Assembly: GCA_024236095.1 (NCBI GenBank)
Contig: JACKLD010000012.1
Span: 441,968 to 505,967, forward strand
DNA length: 64,000 bases
Direction: 5' to 3'
DNA from: Pseudomonadaceae bacterium
Lineage (GTDB): Bacteria > Pseudomonadota > Alphaproteobacteria > UBA2136 > UBA6156
A program made the position numbers and the translations under genes. The stretch's first letter is position 1; each line of letters opens with the position of its first letter. The notes beneath the pieces are model-generated. The model saw only the letters and a list, made by a program, of their open reading frames with translations. It was not told the DNA's origin and ran no database searches. This document shows, in pieces, positions 60,075-64,000 of this stretch.

Positions 60075-61850
60075 CTAGTTGTTGCTGCTGTTGCTGGCGT
60101 CAAAATAGCTGCTCAGACTCTGCTTGAGAGATTCCAGCTGTGCCAGCGCCGTTTCCATCCGTACGAACTTCAGCTCCATGGTCTGACGGTAGGTTTCAAT
60201 CCGCACGTCAATCTTGTCGATGTCTTCCTGATACTTGGCGTTGGTATCGCCCAGCTCCTGCACCCGGGTGTCCACCGTACCAGAGAGCTTGGTAATGTCG
60301 TTGAAATAATCGTAGAAGCTGTCGGCCAACCCGCGACTGATGGTAATCGCAATGTCGTCCACTGCGCCAAGGCTTCCCGTTCCGTTGAAGAACAGGTTCA
60401 ACCCCTCCGCCGCCGTGCCGTTGGTGGCATAGGCCTGCTTGGCGCTCACGGTCAGACTGCCGTCGTCGGCGCCGCCGTTGCCCACCACCGCCGCGGTCTG
60501 GATATTGGCGCTGGTGATGTTGCCGTCCACATCCGTCCCGCCGATGTTCACGTAATACGTGCCGCTTTGCGTCGCGTCGGTACGGCCCAGATAGTTCAGC
60601 CGCGCATCACTGCTGGTAAACTCAAACCCGAACAACGCGCGTACGCTGTCCACGTCCCCGATCAACTTGGCGTCAAACACCGCATCGTCCAGTTGCAGCT
60701 TGTAGTCGCTGGTCACGGTAATGCCCAGCTGGCTCAGACTGCGATACCCGTCGGTATTGCCACTCACTTCGCCGGCGGCAAACTGGCCCAGCTTGTCCAC
60801 CATCTGGCGCAGCACGTTGTCGCGGGCAAGCGGGCCGAATTCGCTGTCACCCACCGCGCCGTCGCCGTTGCGGTCGGCGGTGGTGCGCTGGTCGTCATAA
60901 AAGGTGCGCACATCGTTGTAAGCGGTCACCAAATCCACCACCGCCCCTTTGATGCTCACCAGATCCGGCTCCACCTTCAGGTTGATTTCCGTATCCACCT
61001 CGGCCTTCAGCAAACTCAGCGTCACGCCTTCAATCACGTCGTCAATGTCGTTGCTGCTGCGGGTGATGCCGGTAATCCCGTCCACATCGACAATTGCGTC
61101 CTTGGCTGCCACCAGCTCGTTTTTCACCGCTCCCAAGTTGGTCAGCCCCAAACTGTCGCTGATGGCGTTGCCACCGGCAAAATCCACCGTATTGGCAAGC
61201 CCCGTGTCATCCGAGGTAATCACCAGATAATGCGTCGAGGCATCGGCGCTCACGATGGTGGCGGTCACACCGGCGTTGGCGGCATTGATCTTCCCGCGCA
61301 GGTCCACCAGCGTATCGTCGCCATCCAGGTTGATCGTCACTCCGTTGATGTCAAAATCACCCGTGGTCGCGCCCAACGTCGCCAGCGCCGTGCCGGTGGA
61401 TGAAAAACTGTCGCTGCGCAACTGGTGCGCCTTGGCCAATTGCTGGATGGTGATGGTGTGGCTGGCGTTCTGCGCACTGTTCTGCACCGTCACGTTGATC
61501 AGGCTGGAAATATCCGAGGGCACATGCGTGGCGGGCGCGGTATCGGTGGCCAGCGTGCTGCCGCTCACCGACTTCTTGCGGAACACGTTGTCGCTCAAAA
61601 AGCTGTTGCTGCCGCGCAGCTGGTCCAGCGCGGTGGTTACGCTGGAGGCCAGCGTTTTCAGCTCCCCGTAGGCAGAGATCAAGTCCTGGTTGGCGGTAAT
61701 CTTGCTTTCCAACTTCACGGCCGGAATGCGCCGCGCGGTCACTGCCGCGTCAATGATCGCCTGCGAATCAATGCTGCTGGAAAGCCCGGAAATCTTCACC
61801 TTGCCGTCGCTGCCGACGCTGATGCCCGAGGTGTTGATGCTACTGACCAT
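60075..61850 (-). CDS. fliD: Flagellar filament cap protein FliD
   Basis: 591 aa. N-terminal IKISGLSSSIDSQAIIDAAVTARRIPAVKLESKI with EYGELKTLASSVT-like AYGELKTLASSV, then FliD central beta domains (about 150-480) and the C-terminal coiled region (YQEDIDKIDVRIETYRQTMELKFVRMETALAQL). Caps filament growth. AGGAGCGCC before ATG. Confidence 0.95.
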   Translation of the reverse strand: MVSSINTSGISVGSDGKVKISGLSSSIDSQAIIDAAVTARRIPAVKLESKITANQDLISAYGELKTLASSVTTALDQLRGSNSFLSDNVFRKKSVSGSTLATDTAPATHVPSDISSLINVTVQNSAQNASHTITIQQLAKAHQLRSDSFSSTGTALATLGATTGDFDINGVTINLDGDDTLVDLRGKINAANAGVTATIVSADASTHYLVITSDDTGLANTVDFAGGNAISDSLGLTNLGAVKNELVAAKDAIVDVDGITGITRSSNDIDDVIEGVTLSLLKAEVDTEINLKVEPDLVSIKGAVVDLVTAYNDVRTFYDDQRTTADRNGDGAVGDSEFGPLARDNVLRQMVDKLGQFAAGEVSGNTDGYRSLSQLGITVTSDYKLQLDDAVFDAKLIGDVDSVRALFGFEFTSSDARLNYLGRTDATQSGTYYVNIGGTDVDGNITSANIQTAAVVGNGGADDGSLTVSAKQAYATNGTAAEGLNLFFNGTGSLGAVDDIAITISRGLADSFYDYFNDITKLSGTVDTRVQELGDTNAKYQEDIDKIDVRIETYRQTMELKFVRMETALAQLESLKQSLSSYFDASNSSNN

Positions 61851-61927
61851 GGCGCTCCTGCCCTGTTAACGTTCCGGCGCATCCTGCGCCTGTTTGTCTT
61901 ATGGAGACTACCACAAGAAATAAGGCT

Positions 61928-62302
61928 TTAAACCTGACCATCGGCCACAACCCCCTTGCCACCGTGCTGGCTTGCATAAAGTTTCAGCATATCTTGCCCA
62001 GTGTAGCTGCGGTAAAGCCGGTCGCCGCGCACCTCGCGCACTTCGGCGGTGGTTTGGGCGTCCCCCTGTTGCAACTCAATCACCAATCCTTCAGGAGAAA
62101 GCATGAAGTTCAAATATCCGGCAGCCCGACCATAGGCCTTGTCCAGCGCCGCATCCAATTCAAACTTGCCCAAAGTCGGCACCACCCAGCCCTTGCCCTC
62201 CTTGGCAGAAGCCTTGTCGCCGCCGGCAGGCGCCGCGCCTTTGGCTGCCGCCCCCGCCAGCTGGTTGGCCAGCCCATCCGGAAGTCCGCCAAGTTTCGCC
62301 AT
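61928..62302 (-). CDS. FlaG-like flagellar protein (124 aa)
   Basis: A weak match to FlaG: a low-complexity first third followed by FELDAALDKAYGRAAGYLNFMLSPEGLVIELQQ and LYRSYTGQDMLKLY, the order of a FlaG helix, beta-strand and EELLRL-like helix. Position between flagellin and fliD supports this. FlaG controls filament length in some bacteria. Confidence 0.6.
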   Translation of the reverse strand: MAKLGGLPDGLANQLAGAAAKGAAPAGGDKASAKEGKGWVVPTLGKFELDAALDKAYGRAAGYLNFMLSPEGLVIELQQGDAQTTAEVREVRGDRLYRSYTGQDMLKLYASQHGGKGVVADGQV

Positions 62303-62313
62303 AACCTACCAAT

Positions 62314-62350
62314 CCCTTAACCCGTTAATCCCATAACCCGTCAACCCGAG
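62314..62350. repeat. Short degenerate tandem repeats between flagellin and the FlaG-like gene
   Basis: TTAACCCGTTAATCCCATAA and CCCGTCAACCCG form units of TAACCCGT type, akin to the inverse array at 16990-17024. Confidence 0.45.
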
Positions 62351-62352
62351 TC

Positions 62353-63921
62353 TCAGCCCTGCCGCAGCAAATCCAGCAGAATCTGCGGCAAACGGTTGGC
62401 CTGCCCCAACATGCTCACACCCACTTCCATCATGGCCTGATCGTTGGTCAGTTCGGTAATGGCGGCGGGCACGTCCACGTCAATCAAGGCCGAGCGTGCG
62501 CCCTCGTTGTTTTCGTTCACCGTGGCAATGTTGCGGCCCACATATTCCAGCCGCGCCTGCTGGGCCCCCAACTGCGCGCGCACCTGGTTGATCTGCGTCA
62601 GCACCGAGGTCATCTGCGTAATCGCCCCGTCGGCTGAAAACTGGTCGGTAATCACCGTGGTGTCCAGCCCCAGCGCGGCCACTGTCACCGCCGCCACGTT
62701 CACCGTAATCAGGTCTTGCCCGGCCACGATGCCACTGCCCACCTTGTAGGTCAGCAAGGTGTCGCCGGTCAGACCGGTATAGTCGGCACCGATAATCCCC
62801 TGCCCCAGCGGCACCGTCACCGTGCCGTCGGTCGGGCCGGTGGTGGCCACCGCCCCCACATCCAAGCGCCCCAGCAATTCGGTGCCGCTGGCAGTGGTGA
62901 TATACACGTCCACATAACTGGCACCGCCCACCAAATCGGCACTGTCGGCGCCGTCGGCTCCCACCGCGCCACCGTTCACCGCATAGCGCAAACCGGCCAC
63001 CCCGCCCAGGGTCACCGCCGCCCCGTCGGTCAACGTGTCAAACACGATATCCCCGCTGGTCGCCACATACGGCGCCCCCAGCGCCTGCAAGGCTGCCACC
63101 CCCTCCAAGCTCAGGCTGGTGGCGGCAGGGGCAAAGGTTGGCGTGGTCAAACTGATGTCGGCCCCGCTGGTATCGGTCACCGTGGGCAAAATGTCCGCCG
63201 TGCGGTCAAACGCGGTCCCCAGCGTCAAGGTCACCCCCAGCGCGGTAAAGTACAGCGGCAAGGTTTCACCGCTGGCAAGGTTTTGCGCCGTTCCCGCCAC
63301 ATTGTCCAACAGCCCGGTCAGGTCGATGGTTTGGCTGCTGGCCACGCCACCGTCCACACGGCTCAGGGTCATCTGCTCGGTGGTGGAATCATAACTGTAC
63401 CTGAACACCGCATCACTGCTCAGCACGTTTTGCTCAAAACTTAGCCCCACCACGCCGTCGGCGGTATAGTCGTGGGCACCTTGCAGATCAAAGGCCGGCT
63501 TGCCCGCCAACATCTTCACTCCGTTAAACTCCGTATCCGCCGCAATCCGGCCGATTTCGCTCTTCAGCGCCTGAAATTCCAAGTCCAGCGCCGCCCGTTC
63601 GTCCGGCCCGTAGTTGCCGGTACTGGCCTGAATCGCCAACGCCTTCATACGGATGGCAATGTCCCCCACCTGTGCCAACGAGCCATCGGCAATCTGCAAC
63701 ATCGAGACCGCTCCCGCGGCGTTGATCTGCGCCTTCGAGAGCGCCGCATTCTCAATGCGCAAGCCGCTGGCCACGGCGGTCGAGGCCGCATCTTCACTGG
63801 CGGTGAACACCCGCTTGCCCGAGGCCAGCCGCTGGGTGCCGTCAATCACGTTCTGGCTGCGCAGCTGGATGGCACTCTGCGCAAATTGGCTGCTAAGGTT
63901 GGAAACGATACTGACCGGCAT
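62353..63921 (-). CDS. fliC: Flagellin
   Basis: 522 aa. Conserved N-terminal (LRSQNVIDGTQRLASGKRVFTASEDAASTAVASGLR) and C-terminal helices (INQVRAQLGAQQARLEYVGRNIATVNENNEGARSALIDVDVPAAITELTNDQAM...LGQANRLPQILLDLLR). The middle (about 150-420) is a variable beta-rich part. Start ATG 63921 has AGGAG 9 bases before it and a sigma-54 promoter upstream. Confidence 0.96.
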   Translation of the reverse strand: MPVSIVSNLSSQFAQSAIQLRSQNVIDGTQRLASGKRVFTASEDAASTAVASGLRIENAALSKAQINAAGAVSMLQIADGSLAQVGDIAIRMKALAIQASTGNYGPDERAALDLEFQALKSEIGRIAADTEFNGVKMLAGKPAFDLQGAHDYTADGVVGLSFEQNVLSSDAVFRYSYDSTTEQMTLSRVDGGVASSQTIDLTGLLDNVAGTAQNLASGETLPLYFTALGVTLTLGTAFDRTADILPTVTDTSGADISLTTPTFAPAATSLSLEGVAALQALGAPYVATSGDIVFDTLTDGAAVTLGGVAGLRYAVNGGAVGADGADSADLVGGASYVDVYITTASGTELLGRLDVGAVATTGPTDGTVTVPLGQGIIGADYTGLTGDTLLTYKVGSGIVAGQDLITVNVAAVTVAALGLDTTVITDQFSADGAITQMTSVLTQINQVRAQLGAQQARLEYVGRNIATVNENNEGARSALIDVDVPAAITELTNDQAMMEVGVSMLGQANRLPQILLDLLRQG

Positions 63922-63950
63922 GACGCATGACTCCTGTTTGCCCAAACCCA

Positions 63951-63968
63951 ATGCAAACCCCGTGCCAG
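63951..63968 (-). promoter_or_regulatory. Sigma-54 promoter of the flagellin gene
   Basis: On the minus strand CTGGCACGGGGTTTGCAT fits the -24/-12 consensus TGGCAC-N5-TTGC without mismatch, about 30-48 bases upstream of the ATG. The activator site (FlbD/FleQ-like) would lie beyond the window edge or further upstream. Confidence 0.9.
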
Positions 63969-64000
63969 TCTGCTCTACCCGCCCAGCCCCCACCCATGCC

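Overview
The window is a GC-rich, gene-dense bacterial chromosome segment that looks alphaproteobacterial. Lipid A synthesis runs through LpxI rather than LpxH, the mra cluster has the order mraZ-rsmH-ftsL-ftsI-murE-murF, and the flagellar cluster carries a DUF6468-type protein followed by a MotE-like protein. Flagellin is preceded by a consensus sigma-54 promoter and CheZ is present. The organism is a motile, chemotactic Gram-negative with meso-DAP-type peptidoglycan. No species can be named from the sequence alone.

Layout. 1-5.8 kb: a cut-off RimK-like ATP-grasp gene, a ZapE/AFG1-type ATPase, an MscS channel, a DUF1223 protein, a regulator-methyltransferase fusion and two small genes. 5.9-17.8 kb (minus strand): the outer-membrane biogenesis operon frr-uppS-(ygjV-like)-rseP-bamA-skp-lpxD-(solute-binding protein)-fabZ-lpxA-lpxI-(GNAT)-lpxB. 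It has three foreign-looking cargo genes in bracketed positions, and cdsA and dxr are missing from their usual place. 17.8-30.5 kb: rnr (RNase R), an M50-like membrane peptidase, two unknowns, a UvrD/PcrA helicase, an EEP-fold enzyme, prmA, an M24 peptidase and a soluble CZB chemoreceptor. 30.8-37.3 kb (minus): the division and wall cluster mraZ to murF, with a textbook MraZ operator, facing fumC. 39-41 kb: an AmpD-like amidase, a membrane protein and rnpB (minus). 41.4-64 kb: flagellum and chemotaxis, in three units: fliK-flgD-flgE (minus), flhB-like-unknown-fliO-fliP (plus), and a long minus-strand array from flagellin through fliD, fliS, fliL, fliM, DUF6468, motE, cheY, cheZ, cheB and cheA to two MotB-like genes and a TPR protein.

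The most striking signal is a set of related palindromic repeats scattered between genes and also inside genes as open, in-frame insertions: in rnr, twice in uvrD, in prmA, and between the start codon and signal peptide of fliP. A longer relative of about 120 bp recurs at least five times. These resemble the dRS3-like and Rickettsia-palindromic-element type of protein-invading repeats. Other notable points are three exact 40-residue repeats in the CheA linker, an enlarged FlgE, a 151-bp imperfect palindrome between fliS and fliL, a structured 3' region after flgE, and a short terminator-ended leader ahead of uvrD.
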